Under the pieces are notes generated by a model. That model saw nothing but the letters and a program-made list of their open reading frames with translations. It was not told the DNA's origin and made no database searches. From Stentor coeruleus (lineage: Eukaryota; Ciliophora; Heterotrichea; Heterotrichida; Stentoridae): DNA of 29,098 bases. The stretch is taken from contig MPUH01000929.1 of NCBI GenBank assembly GCA_001970955.1, positions 1 to 29,098 on the forward strand. Reading direction: 5' to 3'. This document shows, piece by piece, positions 9,662-20,382 of this stretch (within the stretch, counting starts at the first letter, position 1; the number at the start of each line of letters is the position of its first letter). The position numbers and the translations under genes are program-made.

Positions 9662-10231
9662 ATAGTAATTGAATGAATTTATGAAAGTTTTTTAAGTTTT
9701 CTCAGATGATAATTAGGTTGGCGAGTTTGAGAACCTAAGACAATTTTTTTTTTCAGTTTATTTGGGATAGTTAATACTTGTCATCTTTTAATAATATACT
9801 CGTTAACTTTTTCTAGTAATTTTTATAGTTTCTTTATTGATGGTGAGTATAACTGAGGCAATTCTTGAGTTTATTTTGTTTTTCCTTGTGAAATCTAGCT
9901 TTTAAGGTTTGCCTTGAATTTCTTGTGTTATTCATAGCATTTTGGGTATTTTGATCTTGTTGGATTTTATTATTAATTTAAGGATATTTAATATCATAAA
10001 CAAGGAATTCGCATATTATACATTTGTATTATTAATTTGGGGATATTTAATATTAGAAGCAAGAATATACAATAAATATTATAACATATAATGAACAAAT
10101 TATGCTTAATAGACTATTTCTTTATAATGCTAATCAACTGAGACACGATTAAGTATGGCATAAATAATTTCATTCTAATATTTATAAACAAAATACACTA
10201 AAAGTTTAATTAGTCTAATCATAAAAGAAAT
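9662..10231. other. Spacer between tandem plus genes
   Basis: No gene is seen. It moves from G/T-rich to A/C-rich near 10000. It contains an imperfect direct repeat listed separately. Confidence 0.55.
9968..10065. repeat. Imperfect direct repeat, two copies 59 bp apart
   Basis: TATTATTAATTT followed by GGATATTTAATAT and an AAGCAAGA/AACAAGGA-like end occurs at 9968-10006 and again at 10027-10065. Only a few substitutions separate the copies. It sits at the composition switch of the spacer. No function is known. Confidence 0.75.
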
Positions 10232-11107
10232 ATGCTTACAAACTCATATGAAATAGTTCAAGCCCTTCATAGTGATCTTCCATTAAGAGTTCGAGACAAT
10301 CTTGAAAGCCCAGACAACAATGAACGAGAACATGCTTCATGGGTATTTATCCAATTCTCAAAAGTTCCTCTTGGCAAAAAATATATAACTGAAAATTATA
10401 TTATCAGAGAGCTCGCAGCATTATTTAACGATCCTGTAGAAAGGATCAGACACAATGCATATGAAGCTTTAATTTATCTTAGTGAGCAACGAGAAGGTTG
10501 TGAGAGTGTGGCCCGTGTAGGGATCATAGAAATCCTAGTCGACAAGCTTATAACCGAAAAGAGTGAAAAAGTGATAATTCAAACTTTAATCCTCATAAAG
10601 CAGCTCCTCTACGCAGAAAAAGGTCCTGAAATGGCTTTAGGTACACCAATAATCTCCAGAGTAAAAAAGCTTTTAGACTATCTTAGCAGTGAGCTTAAAC
10701 GTCTTTCAGCAGAAGTTCTTGCCGCAATATCATTTTCATATCCTGGTAAACTTCGAGTTATAGATCAAGGTTGTATAGGACCATTAGCTGATTTACTTTC
10801 TGATGATATGGCTGAAGTAAGAGGTGCAGCTTTATTAGCCTTAGCTTCTTTAACTATAGAAAAAACTGCTAAAGTTGAACTTATTGAAGGTAAATATATA
10901 AGGAAAATTATGGAATTACTTAAAGATGATAGTCAAGAAAATAGGCTTAATGCTGTACAGTTAATATCTAATGTAGCAGAACATCCTGCAGCTAAATTCG
11001 AATTTCAGAATTGTTTGGATGTTCTTAGAGACTTATTGGATAATGATGATGAGATTGTTAAGAGATTTGCCGATAAGGCTATTAATATTATAACTTGGAA
11101 ACCATGA
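10232..11107 (+). CDS. RSPH14: Armadillo/HEAT repeat protein, RSPH14 (radial spoke) homologue
   Basis: A 291-residue all-helical armadillo/HEAT protein with about six repeats, for example DPVERIRHNAYEALIYLSEQ (57-76) and LADLLSDDMAEVRGAALLAL. The C-terminal part, with a repeat ending in AEHPAAKFEF and a final INIITWKP, closely matches the end of vertebrate RSPH14/RTDR1, whose C-terminus is a similar VIEWKP. The match was judged from memory of the family, not by a search. RSPH14 is a component of the radial spokes of motile axonemes. The protein is shorter than the vertebrate form (about 350), missing most of the N-terminal repeat, though the ATG at 10232 is the first in frame. A 15-nt GT...TAG string at 10515-10529 lies inside a conserved repeat and is coding. 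The stop is TGA directly after the conserved end, which supports TGA being a true stop here. Confidence 0.85.
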   Translation: MLTNSYEIVQALHSDLPLRVRDNLESPDNNEREHASWVFIQFSKVPLGKKYITENYIIRELAALFNDPVERIRHNAYEALIYLSEQREGCESVARVGIIEILVDKLITEKSEKVIIQTLILIKQLLYAEKGPEMALGTPIISRVKKLLDYLSSELKRLSAEVLAAISFSYPGKLRVIDQGCIGPLADLLSDDMAEVRGAALLALASLTIEKTAKVELIEGKYIRKIMELLKDDSQENRLNAVQLISNVAEHPAAKFEFQNCLDVLRDLLDNDDEIVKRFADKAINIITWKP

Positions 11108-12930
11108 TTTGGAGATTAAGGGTTTTTTTATTAGATTGTATAGTTTTTGTGAAGTTTTTTTGTGGAGGAGGGTTTGAAATGTGGTGGATAAAAGTAGATT
11201 TTTTATTTTTGGTTAGGAATATGAGTTAAGATTTTGGGTTTTATGTGGAGAGTTTTCGATTTTTTGTGTTGTTGATATGGTTGAATAAATTTTTGAATAT
11301 TTTTTTATGGTTTTAGTGTAAATGGTACATGTTTCCATGGAAGCTCTCTTATCATAGAATCATAACAGTTAAATTTAGCCAGGTCTAAAAAATAAATTCG
11401 AATTTCATATACAAACTCTCCCAATAACTATCATTTTCATCATCTCAAACCTAGTTTCCTAACTATTTTAATCTTCCTCATAAATTCTCTTATATCAAAA
11501 CCTCTTTAAATCCTAAATTAATCAACTCAAAGCATATCATCGCAACCTATAATCCAAAACTCTTCAGATCTATCCAAAAAACTCAATTATTCCTTACCTT
11601 CCTATCAATAGTTTCCCTACTTTTCTATTCTATATTTCTTAATAACCCTTATAATAAGCTAACAACTTCATGCAAATACCAACAAAAAAAGCTTAAACTT
11701 GGCAAATTAAATCCTAGTGTGCCTATCAAAGCACACAGAAAATAGTAAATTTTCTTATCTTCCCTATCAAACATGGTGGATAATTCTTTTTTTAATTCAT
11801 CTCTAGACTTTTTATATATTTTATCCTTAGACCTATAACTAATAACTCTAAACTAAGTAAAAGCTGATTATAAATACGGTTTCTAAACACATAACTACAC
11901 CCAACAGATAAATCCTAACATTGTACCGAATCCTAACAAAAATGCCCTTTATGTAATCAAAAGTAAACCTTTAGCTCCACATAGCATAATCTTCAAAAAC
12001 TAATAGGCTTTTAGATAAAAAAAACCCATTTTTCAAAGCTCATTCTCAACATAAGCTATTAATTTAACTACATATGCCCGATTATATAATCCTAGAATTT
12101 ATTTCTCTCAGCATAAAAGATTTTAAAACTTTCTTATTCTTTTCATAACTCATAAGATAACAGGAACCTTCTATTCTTATCATCTGACACTTGCATATCT
12201 GCAAAAAAAACTATAAGCACATCACATTTTCATATAAAAATCTAAAATTATATATTTTTAACTATAAAATCATCACAAGCTGAGGATAATTTCGAACAAA
12301 TTTCACAAAACCAAGATTTTCATGGTGGTTTAGCAAGAACTCATACACATATCATATTCTAAAACTTTAAGTAATATGATTTCTTTAAGAATCTTGAACA
12401 TTGTTATATCTAAATGTTTTACTTAGCTTATTGAAGCTATGGCGACAAATATACTAAAGTTGCTTATAAAACTTTGGGTTACTGAAAGATGGAAAATATC
12501 AATAGAGTACTATTGAAGAGAGTTGATGAGTACTTTGAACATGAAATATTGGTATCAGATGATTGATTACTTGGGTATGGGTAATATAGGATAATGACCT
12601 TTGTATATAATTCTAATCAAGTCCTTAGGCTTATTTTATTCTCTCAGGCAATGAAAATCTTCTTTTAACCCAGTTATTTTGCATAGTTGTAAATGATAAT
12701 CTCTATAAAAAATACTTTCAAGAATTCGACCTCCATACCTTTCATCAATATCATCTTCTATCATTTCATCACCCAAAAAAACTCTTCATATGTTTTTTTC
12801 ATATAAACTCTCTATATTTTCTAACACAAGCCTAGTTTTTCCATGTATTTTCCTATAATCATCATCCCACTACCATTTTTTTCTATGAAGGTTCAGCATT
12901 TTTGTTGAATAATTTTTATGCCTAATAAAA
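11108..12930. other. Long spacer with doubled composition switch
   Basis: No intact gene in 1.8 kb. G/T-rich at about 11108-11330, A/C-rich at about 11340-12330, then a G-richer island at about 12370-12600, then A/C-rich again to the lipase start. The island contains a plus frame (12414-12566) broken only by TGA codons, possibly a gene relic. Confidence 0.55.
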
Positions 12931-14109
12931 ATGTTTGTATTGACTATACTTACTGTTCTAGGACTATCCCAAGCTGTTGTGAACCCTGATGCTCTAAGAA
13001 CATTTGCTGAGGTCTGTTCAGCTCATGGTTATGGTTTTGAGGCTCATAATGTTACAACTGAGGATGGATACATCTTAACCTTATACAGAATCCCAGCAAA
13101 AAAAGATCAACCAATCACCCCAGGTAAACCTGTAGTTTTTCTTCAACATGGGCTTATTGATCTTGCTGACACATGGATAATGAATGAACCATGTCCTGGA
13201 TTCCTATTTTCAGATGCTGGTTACGATGTTTGGTTTGGGAATTCTAGAGGAAGCTATCATAGTCTTGGTCATATTAAATACAATTACAAAACAGATCCAC
13301 AATATTGGCAGTTTACTTGGCAAGATATGGCTGATTATGATATCCCAGCAGTAATTCCTTTCGTCCTACAACAAACTGGACAGAAAAAACTCACTTATGT
13401 AGGCCATTCCCAAGGGACCTTACAAATGTTTGCCCATCTTTCTACAGACCCAACTTTTATCAACAATCTTAGTCTTTTTATAGCTTTAGCCCCAATAGGC
13501 ACAGTACGTCATTTAGATATAACAATGTTTAAAATCATCAAAGAAATACCTTTAATGGCCGCTTTAGAAGATCTTGGTGTATATGAATTTCTACCAAATC
13601 ATCATGATAATCTTTTGTTTTATGAAATATGTTCACATTTCGGCTCAGTATGTGATGATCTTATTGGTTTTTTCGCTGATATGCAAGTTGCTAATGATAA
13701 CACAGAAAGGTTCCCTGTAATTCTTGCTCATGAACCTGGTGGGACAAGTACTCTTAATATGGAGCATTGGCAACAAATGGTTGATTATAGAGTAAATAAA
13801 GTACAAAAGTTCAATTATGGTAAAGAAGGGAATTTAAATCATTATGGACTTCCTGATCCACCTTATTATGATTATACTCAAATACCTGGACCTATAGCTA
13901 TTTTTTCAGGAAATGATGATAGACTAGCTGATCCAACTGATGTTCAATGGCTTGAGACAACGATACCAGCTTCAAGTATTGTGTATAAGAATGAACTTAA
14001 TGGATTTGGCCATCTAACTTTCATGTGGGGCAATCCAACTGTTATGGCTTATTTCTCACAAGTTATTGGTCTTGCTAATCAGTACCAAAATAATAACCCA
14101 ACTAGTTAA
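12931..14109 (+). CDS. Secreted/lysosomal acid lipase (alpha/beta hydrolase)
   Basis: A 392-residue member of the gastric/lysosomal acid lipase family, which hydrolyses triglycerides or cholesteryl esters at acid pH. Residues 1-15 form a hydrophobic signal peptide (FVLTILTVLGLSQA). The N-terminal family signature follows (GYGFEAHNVTTEDGYILTLYR). FLQHGL at 70-75 is the oxyanion-hole motif. The nucleophile elbow GHSQG puts the serine at 160. By alignment to human gastric lipase (S153, D324, H353), the triad is completed by D330 (in DRLADP) and H361 (in GFGHLTF). Length and order match the family without a break. In a phagotroph this enzyme most likely acts in food vacuoles or lysosomes. The start is the only one giving a signal peptide. 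Stop TAG. Confidence 0.95.
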   Translation: MFVLTILTVLGLSQAVVNPDALRTFAEVCSAHGYGFEAHNVTTEDGYILTLYRIPAKKDQPITPGKPVVFLQHGLIDLADTWIMNEPCPGFLFSDAGYDVWFGNSRGSYHSLGHIKYNYKTDPQYWQFTWQDMADYDIPAVIPFVLQQTGQKKLTYVGHSQGTLQMFAHLSTDPTFINNLSLFIALAPIGTVRHLDITMFKIIKEIPLMAALEDLGVYEFLPNHHDNLLFYEICSHFGSVCDDLIGFFADMQVANDNTERFPVILAHEPGGTSTLNMEHWQQMVDYRVNKVQKFNYGKEGNLNHYGLPDPPYYDYTQIPGPIAIFSGNDDRLADPTDVQWLETTIPASSIVYKNELNGFGHLTFMWGNPTVMAYFSQVIGLANQYQNNNPTS

Positions 14110-15845
14110 GATAGTTATTTTTATTATTTTAAGCTTTTTTGATTGAATAATCCTGGATTTTGTGTTTATTTTTTGTTAGGAGTACAATTTTTTTGTCAAA
14201 TTTGATTATTTAAAGGGTTTTTTAGCATGGTGTGAAGGATGCTTAGCTTTAGAGGGATTGGAAGATTTATTTGTAACATACTTGATAGGGCGGATTTTGT
14301 AGGGAAGGTGATTGGAGGTTGTAAATTTGTATATAAGAGACTGAGATTATATAATTTTAGTTGTAAATTTTTAGTGACGTTTGTATAAAAATGATGTCAT
14401 TTTTTTGTTTTGTTTTTAAGATTTGGATTTAAAGTTATGATGAAGTATATGCATAGGATGAGTTAAGGAGGATTGATATAGGAAAAGAAATTAAAAAGTA
14501 TTTTTGTTTGTAAGAATTTAGAATTCTGAGTTTTTTAGGTATGAGAATTTTTTTCGGGATATATTTTATTAATAATATGTTTAAAGGAATATAGTTATGA
14601 TTGTATTTGATTAGAAAGTGTATATATTTAAAAGGTTTTTATATAAAGATTTTTTGGGATTTTAAAATTTAGGAAATGCTTTAGCCTTTGGGTTTTAGAG
14701 AAGATTATGCTTTAGATTTTTATATGAAAAATTTTGTTTGAGGATATAGGATTTTAGTTGGGTTTTGGGATGAAGATTGGCTTTAAAAGAGTTTTTTATG
14801 TTAAGATTGTATGTGTTGGGATAGGAAATTTTTATTTTATAGAAATAAGAATTATTAATGCATTTTAGATAAAAAGTTGTATTGGTTTTTAAATATTTGT
14901 TTAAGTTTGATAATTTTTTCAGTTGAAATAAGAGATAAAAGATAAAAACACAATACTTTGAGCTTTTTAAATATCAATTTAGTATTGAAATATTACTACA
15001 TAAAGCATTAATAGTAGTATAGAATCTACAAAGGAAAAAAAGTTAATTTTATATGAAATCAAAGCTATTCATAGAAAAAATCGTATTATTTTGCCATGGT
15101 TTTTTGATAAGGTTAACAATGCGATTTTATATTATAAGCTTAGCTTTAAACCCTATTTTACTTATACATTATTCTATTTCCATTTTCGATCCCTATGAAA
15201 AACTGTTATCTTCAAGATATCATATACAACAAAACTCTTATCCCTACCCTTCTCTTAAAACCCTATAATTAAAAATCTTCTAACCTTAATAATCTAAATC
15301 CTAAATATTTCTTCAGTCTTTATTTCAACCGTCCTAAACATTTCCCTATATTTTTCTTCCCTTCTATAGCCTCTTCACTCAAAAAAAAAAACTAAAAATC
15401 TACTTGAAAATCTTATCAACAACACCCTTATCTTTCCTAAAACTTCAGCCAAAAACCCAAGAAAGCCTTATCCTAGTTTTTTTCAGCAACATCCATAAAG
15501 TGCGTAAATAATTCCTACTTCAAAAATTCCTATCAAAACCCGCTCAAAATCTTCCACCTCCTCCAAAAAAAAAAAAACACATCAGCACCTCCATCCTCTC
15601 TTATCCCAAAACCATAAAAAATCTCAACTTTTTAAAAATCATTAATTGCCCATATCATCCTTAAAAAAAACATCATCCGAACCTCAAATTCTCCTTAAAT
15701 CCTCAATACTTTTCAATCTTTCCCCAAATACTTCTAAAAAATATAAAAGTTATAAATATGCTAAAAGACATTTTTACTATTTACACGAGACAAAAATTTG
15801 AATTGCAATGCAATTAAAAGTTTATTAGAGTTAAGTTAAGAGGCT
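14110..15845. other. Long convergent spacer
   Basis: No gene is supported in 1.7 kb. About 14110-14930 is G/T-rich (14281-14340: 21 G, 2 C by hand count) and about 14940-15780 is A/C-rich (15421-15480: 4 G, 18 C). A 71-codon frame at 15053-15268 is explained by the low G content, which removes TAG and TGA, and is not called. Confidence 0.6.
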
Positions 15846-16322
15846 CTAGCTTGAAATTTGAGCATAACTCAAATTTTTACACCCTACACATTTACAAGAT
15901 TCATCACAAAATTTACCATTGACATGACATCGACAATATTTTTTTAGGCAACCAGATTTTCTACATGTACAACCTTTAGTTTTGTTTTTTTCAGTTGCGA
16001 ATGCTTCAGAATTTCTATGCAAAAGATGTGTGACTGCCTTATTGCGAATACTCTCATACTCTGGAACGTTGAAACAATTTATGCAATTACACCCTATACA
16101 GTACCTTCCTTTTGAGAAACACTCGCAATACAATTTTAAGCAGCCACTCTTCGAACAATTGCAGGGAGTATTTTGGGATTTTATCATTTCCCAATCCTCT
16201 GAGAAAAATGGGAAACTTATTAGTGGGGCTAGCGTTTGCAGACAGTATTGGGCAAAAGTATCATCGTGCACTTTAGTCAAACAATTTGAATTTTTGTCCA
16301 TTTTAATTTCAAAGCTTTCCAT
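15846..16322 (-). CDS. CXC/CRC domain DNA-binding protein (LIN54/tesmin/TSO1-like)
   Basis: A 158-residue protein made almost entirely of a CRC domain. The first CXC motif spans about 54-83 (CNCSKSGCLKLYCECFSKGR onward) and the second 118-148 (CTCRKSGCLKKYCRCHVNGK onward), joined by a 34-residue linker with the family's RNxEAF motif. In LIN54 each motif uses one tyrosine to enter the DNA minor groove at CHR-type TTYGAA sites; the matching residues here are Y65 and Y129. LIN54 is the DNA-binding subunit of DREAM/MuvB, which controls cell-cycle genes, and other relatives act in development. Here only a 50-residue N-terminus precedes the domain, so it lacks the long regions of animal LIN54. It is probably nuclear. 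The linker and cysteine spacing look intact. Start ATG at 16322; the alternative Met at residue 8 is possible. Stop TAA. Confidence 0.94.
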   Translation of the reverse strand: MESFEIKMDKNSNCLTKVHDDTFAQYCLQTLAPLISFPFFSEDWEMIKSQNTPCNCSKSGCLKLYCECFSKGRYCIGCNCINCFNVPEYESIRNKAVTHLLHRNSEAFATEKNKTKGCTCRKSGCLKKYCRCHVNGKFCDESCKCVGCKNLSYAQISS

Positions 16323-17955
16323 TACTTAGGATTTTTGATCCAGATTATTTTTTAGTATAGGAATGTAATAAATCCGGATGAATTTTAAAGTCCAGCAAAA
16401 AGATTTTTTTTCTTCTGTTCCCAGTCTCTAATACCTCTCTCCACAAGTCACAATTTATTATTTTCTAGTATATTCTGAGTTTTATTTGCGTCTTTATCTG
16501 ATTTAATGATGAAAAATCATCATAAAAGTATTTTTGGTAAATTAAGAAAGTTAAAATCTAATAAACCTAAACCCAAAATTCTTTTTATTCTTTATAGATC
16601 TTAATAACACTAAGATTATATTTAAACTATACAAGCTTCCTATTAAAAGGCTTGGTTATAAATCAATATGGCAACAAGTTTAAATATGAACTTTTTTTAA
16701 GTATCTCAGTGTATAAAGTTCGAGATATTAAAAATTATATATATAAAATATTAATATAAACCTAATTAACCTTTTTTGAGCTTAGAAATTTATAGTGACA
16801 TGCTTAGAAATTGTAATAAACTTATAATATTATGAACGGAAAATATATTTTAACTGATTATTTAATTTGATAAGGGAAAACTATTGGCTGAATGATTGAA
16901 ATGATAGGATGGGAATAGTAAAAAAAAAAGTCTGCTATGAAATTTGTATTAAGATTTCTGTGATTTTTTTGTTTTTGGTAGTGAAGGAAACTTGGTAAAT
17001 AAATTTTGTTTTATAGTTGCAGGATAGAGATTGAAGGTTTAGATATAGGAATAAGAATAAGAAAAATCAGATTTGTAGTATGATTTTTAATTTTCTTTTT
17101 AGGATGAAGACTGGATTTTTTAGTTAGGTTTATTAACTTGTTAGTAAAAAATTATGTGAATATTTGTTAAGTGGAGGATAATGATGTAAATAGTTAAAAG
17201 GAAAATTAGTTAGTCAAGATATTCATTCAGGAAATTTGAATTTTCTATGTAAAAATTTATTTATGTTTGTATTTATTATGTTAGGCAAAAGGATTTTGTC
17301 TTAAGGTATTGAAAAGAGTGAGGAATTTGAGTTTAGGCCTTAGTGGCTTTTTATGTAGCTTAGAGTATTAGTGCACTTTTTATGTATTTTTGGCTTGGGT
17401 TTTATTTCTAGAGTCTTTTTTATTAATTTCAAAGTAGATAAGCATTAAGAATCATTGTTACCAAAAAATATTATCTTATTAGATGTATTGTAGTAAAAAT
17501 TAATATAGATCTTTATGCTAAAAAATATACAATCTATTTCCATTTTAATATTATCTTAAACCTTATCAATATACAATTTATCTATTATCTTTCACCATAT
17601 GCAATATATAAATCAATACCCTGATTTATTAATACACATATCTTATATAACCAAAACTTAAAAAACCTATCTAAACTTCAAAAAATGCATAAAAAATAAA
17701 ATTCTTAATTTCTATCAAAACCTTATCCCTCTAAGCCTATCATTTTTTTTCATATCAACATATTAATCTTCTACAAAAAAAATCATCTTCAACACCAAAA
17801 ACTTTCAAAAAACTCCACTAATTCAACCCTAACATAAAAAAAAGCAAAATCTTTCTAAACCTAAAAAAACCGTACTTTCTCAATAAACCCCTTCCTTTTC
17901 ATCTTTTCATAAACCCCTCCCAATTTTTCCTACCAAAATTCATCAACTCAAAACC
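16323..17955. other. Long divergent spacer with doubled composition switch
   Basis: No intact gene in 1.6 kb. It is A/C- or C/T-rich near 16380-16500 (16381-16440: 5 G, 14 C), turns G/T-rich at about 16860-17460, and A/C-rich at about 17500-17955 (17821-17880: 2 G, 14 C). Between the first A/C block and the second G/T block lies a 51-codon stop-free plus frame without ATG (about 16607-16759). Confidence 0.55.
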
Positions 17956-19218
17956 ATGAAAAAATTTCCACATTCCAAATTAGCATTATTAAATATGTTA
18001 CAAGTAAGTGTTATTCGAACTGAAGGTATAAGCGACAACACAGAACTCTGTGTATTTTTTGATGGTAAACCCGCTAAAGCCCTAGAAAGGTTTTCCGAGC
18101 CTATCTTCTCAGCCCAACAAGGTTCACTCATGAGAATCATCCTAAAAAACAAACTGACAAAAATCCCAGTATGTAGTGGGACATATAAAACTGAAACTTT
18201 TCCTGGAGAAGGTTTCCAATGGCTTCCATTATCTATAAGCCCACAAGACTTTTATTCAAAACTCCCAGAAGAAGTTAGTATTCCAAGAGTTTTAGTTTTA
18301 TTATCATATGATCTTAGTCCAGTTATCGAGTTATCAGAAGCTGAAAGTGAAGATGTTGATAGTATAAGACATGATACATCATTACATATTGAAGTGAAAA
18401 AAATGCAGCATAGGATAAGCGATTTAGAAGGAAAAATCAGGAAAAACGAAATCCTAACGAACGAATTCAAAATTTTGTATACAGAGTCATGCAAGGAAAA
18501 CGAGTTATTGAAAAAAAAACTTGAAGAAGAGATCAAAACATCCAAAAACCTAAAGGAAACATTAGAAAAACTTAAAGGGGACTATGAAGAAAGTAAGCGC
18601 AATGCTCATCTTAGAGAAGAGTTTTTAGAAAGCTTGATAAATGATAAAAGAAAAGAAAGGAATAGCGATACTGGGGCTAGTGATAAGGAAAACTATGAAG
18701 TTTGTGAAGATAGGAAGATTAACAGTAGAAATGCAATAGCGAGAAAATCTAGTGCTGGGATATTGGAGAATATAACAAATAGAGAAAACAAACCTAAGAA
18801 AATAGTCAGCAACAAAAAAAATATATTAGAAATATCGACTATAAACAATGCGAAAAACACGGAAATAGCAATTCAAGCGTATATGAAAAAAACGAAAAGA
18901 ATTGGGAAATTCGTTAAAGATACTGGGAATGTGTATCGATATGGTAAAAAGAAAATTTTCATTACATTGAAAAATGGGAATTTAATGTGTAGAGTTGGCG
19001 GAGGATTTGAAGGAATTGATAAATTTGTTGAGAAAAATTGTGAAGGCTTGGATGGTAGTCCGAAGAATAATTATCATAGAAGAGCACATACGGCTAGTAG
19101 TTTGAAACATAGGGATATGAAGAAATTGTTGACGAATAATATTGTTAGTGAAAATTCGGTGGACTTTGAATGTCTTTCGACTTCGAGGAATAAAAGGATT
19201 ATTTGTACTACTGAGTGA
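17956..19218 (+). CDS. C2-like, coiled-coil and GAR (GAS2-related) domain protein
   Basis: A 420-residue protein with three parts. Residues about 13-120 look like a C2 domain: a beta-rich segment from LQVSVIRTEG to FQWLPLSISP, with the usual FSEPIF and WLPL landmarks. It shows few of the Asp residues needed for calcium. Residues about 140-235 are a coiled coil. The C-terminal part (about 318-362) matches the core of the GAR domain: GNVYRYGKKK, then MCRVGGGFEGIDKFVEKN, against the family's RVGGGW and following helix. GAR domains bind microtubules in GAS2 and spectraplakins, so this protein probably links microtubules to a membrane or another partner, consistent with the elaborate cortex of heterotrichs. 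The calponin-homology domain usual in GAS2 is absent. The GGGW Trp is Phe (F351) and the family's DPCR after the helix is replaced. Stop TGA. Confidence 0.78.
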   Translation: MKKFPHSKLALLNMLQVSVIRTEGISDNTELCVFFDGKPAKALERFSEPIFSAQQGSLMRIILKNKLTKIPVCSGTYKTETFPGEGFQWLPLSISPQDFYSKLPEEVSIPRVLVLLSYDLSPVIELSEAESEDVDSIRHDTSLHIEVKKMQHRISDLEGKIRKNEILTNEFKILYTESCKENELLKKKLEEEIKTSKNLKETLEKLKGDYEESKRNAHLREEFLESLINDKRKERNSDTGASDKENYEVCEDRKINSRNAIARKSSAGILENITNRENKPKKIVSNKKNILEISTINNAKNTEIAIQAYMKKTKRIGKFVKDTGNVYRYGKKKIFITLKNGNLMCRVGGGFEGIDKFVEKNCEGLDGSPKNNYHRRAHTASSLKHRDMKKLLTNNIVSENSVDFECLSTSRNKRIICTTE

Positions 19219-20382
19219 TTGGGAATATGTTTAAGTTAATATTTTGGATTATAGGATTGGTTGGAGGGATTTTTTATGGTTTTATTAATGGGAATGCTTG
19301 GTTTAGAGGATTAGAGTGGGTGTTAGGGTGTTAATAGTGATAGGAAAATATGATATAGATATATAATTTATAAGATAAAACTTTTTATACTGATTCTGTG
19401 CTCCTAGTCATTATTAATAATATATTTAGGTTTTGATATAGAAATAATTTATTATTACTTCTAATCAAAATATGTTGTTTTAGGTAAAATATTTATAAAG
19501 TACATATAGGAGACTGAATAGCTGATGAAAACTAGATACTGTGAAAAGGGTAAAAAGTATAAACAATTATTTTAATATTTGAAGAATATCAGGCTAATAC
19601 TTTTCAAATATTATAACTGATACTTTAATTTACAAATTATTATTATATTACAATATAATATCTTAAAAAAATTATGGATTTCATAGATTTTCAGACATGT
19701 AATATATTCTATCAAGAAACCCTTACACTTAATTGATTATTAAAAAATATTTATTGTCATATTTTTAGAAATTTGTAAATTTGTCTCTATTAAAAGATCA
19801 TTTTACAATTTTTTACATAGTGATTCTCTTAATCATCATTATAAATACAATAACTTGCTTTTATTATTTATCTTTAATAAATCTTATTATTTTTTTTAGC
19901 TTAAACATATAAAATCTATAATAATATATTTGATAATTAATCCTATACTAAGAAATTTATGCACTTTATTGGTAATAATATCAACTCAAATAACAAAATC
20001 AATGGTCTTTATAATATCTTCATTAAAAACATAAAAAGTATCTATATGCAAGGTATACAAGATATATTTTATATAAATTCTAACTATTTAGAATATATCT
20101 TTAACAAATCCTATAAACTTTAAACTTTTAAGTAAAAACGATTATTTTTCTTCAACAAATAAGTTTTTAGTCTTACAAACTAATTCTTAAAATCTAAAAT
20201 CATTCATTTTCTATTCTGAACACATACTAGGAAACATCAAAAAAAACATGAAGATTCTTATCCTATAACAAATCTCTTCTCTGCATATAGAAAAAACTTT
20301 CCTCAGAGACGAAAAGTCTATATAAATTTCATTATTAATATTTTTTACTATATACAATAATCTGATATGTTCTATAATTAAT
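19219..20382. other. Spacer between tandem plus genes
   Basis: No gene is seen. G/T-rich at about 19219-19360, mixed to about 19650, then A/C- and A/T-rich to the kinase start. Short ORFs here are at chance level. Confidence 0.55.

Noticed and set aside
10515-10529. 15-nt GT...TAG string inside the RSPH14-like gene
   Set aside because: It codes for a conserved armadillo helix segment (RVGIIEI) that fits the family; treated as exon.
15053-15268. 71-codon plus frame
   Set aside because: Sits in a G-poor stretch where TAG and TGA are rare; no recognisable domain.
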